A stretch of 6,729 nucleotides of DNA from Anaerolineales bacterium UBA4823 (lineage in GTDB: Bacteria; Chloroflexota; Anaerolineae; Anaerolineales; UBA4823): the NCBI GenBank assembly GCA_002402275.1, contig DHFN01000020.1, forward strand, positions 1 through 6,729. The letters run 5' to 3'. The position numbers and the translations under genes are program-made. Positions 6,658 through 6,729 of this stretch are shown in pieces. Below the pieces are notes generated by a model. It was not told where the DNA came from. It was given only the letters and a program-made list of their open reading frames with translations, and did not search any database. Each line of letters starts with the position of its first letter. Within the stretch, counting starts at the first letter, position 1.

Positions 6658-6688
6658 GGCTTGGCGAATGGGCTTTTATCGCCAAGCC
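6658..6688 (+). terminator. Hairpin downstream of the lyase gene, candidate terminator
   Basis: GGCTTGGCGA (6658-6667) pairs perfectly with TCGCCAAGCC (6679-6688), giving a 10-bp stem with an 11-nt loop, 57 bp after the lyase stop. No run of T follows (the next bases are GAATAG), so it resembles the hairpin at 2441-2473 rather than a textbook intrinsic terminator. The rest of 6601-6729 is AT-rich and holds no gene I can support. Confidence 0.6.
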
Positions 6689-6729
6689 GAATAGTTTAAA
6701 TATACAACTCTAGGAAGATCTAACTTTCT

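Overview
The window holds three full-sized genes and the short gaps between them. It looks like ordinary chromosome from an anaerobic or facultative bacterium with moderate-to-low GC, AT-rich intergenic DNA and clear Shine-Dalgarno sites. The protein styles (dCache chemoreceptor, beta-eliminating lyase, an unusual type III Mg2+ ATPase) would fit an anaerobic Chloroflexota (Anaerolineae-like) or a Firmicute. No rRNA or taxonomic marker is present, so this placement is a guess. I see no tRNA, rRNA, CRISPR array, insertion sequence or phage feature.

Layout. Positions 1-2354 (+) carry the 3' nine-tenths or so of a P-type ATPase of the MgtA/MgtB (P3B) magnesium-transport family, cut off by the left window edge. 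Positions 2524-5001 (-) carry a complete methyl-accepting chemotaxis protein with a periplasmic dCache-like sensor, two HAMP-type segments and a full signalling hairpin. These two genes converge on a perfect 12-bp-stem hairpin at 2441-2473. Positions 5215-6600 (+) carry a complete PLP-dependent beta-eliminating lyase (tryptophanase/tyrosine phenol-lyase family), followed by a second strong hairpin at 6658-6688.

The chemoreceptor and lyase genes are divergent and share a 213-bp control region (5002-5214). It contains two operator-like inverted repeats: a 12-bp perfect palindrome at 5061-5072, and TGTAAA-N5-TTTACA at 5090-5106. The second has the exact half-sites of the enterobacterial TyrR box but a spacer one base shorter. 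A candidate receptor promoter is built from both repeats, so the region could coordinate sensing and breakdown of an amino acid. That link is inference.

The most interesting points are: (1) the lyase has an overall sequence closer to tyrosine phenol-lyase, but the residues that set substrate specificity look like tryptophanase; (2) the shared control region; (3) the Mg2+-type ATPase has altered membrane ion-site motifs. I found no clearly undescribed multi-gene system here.
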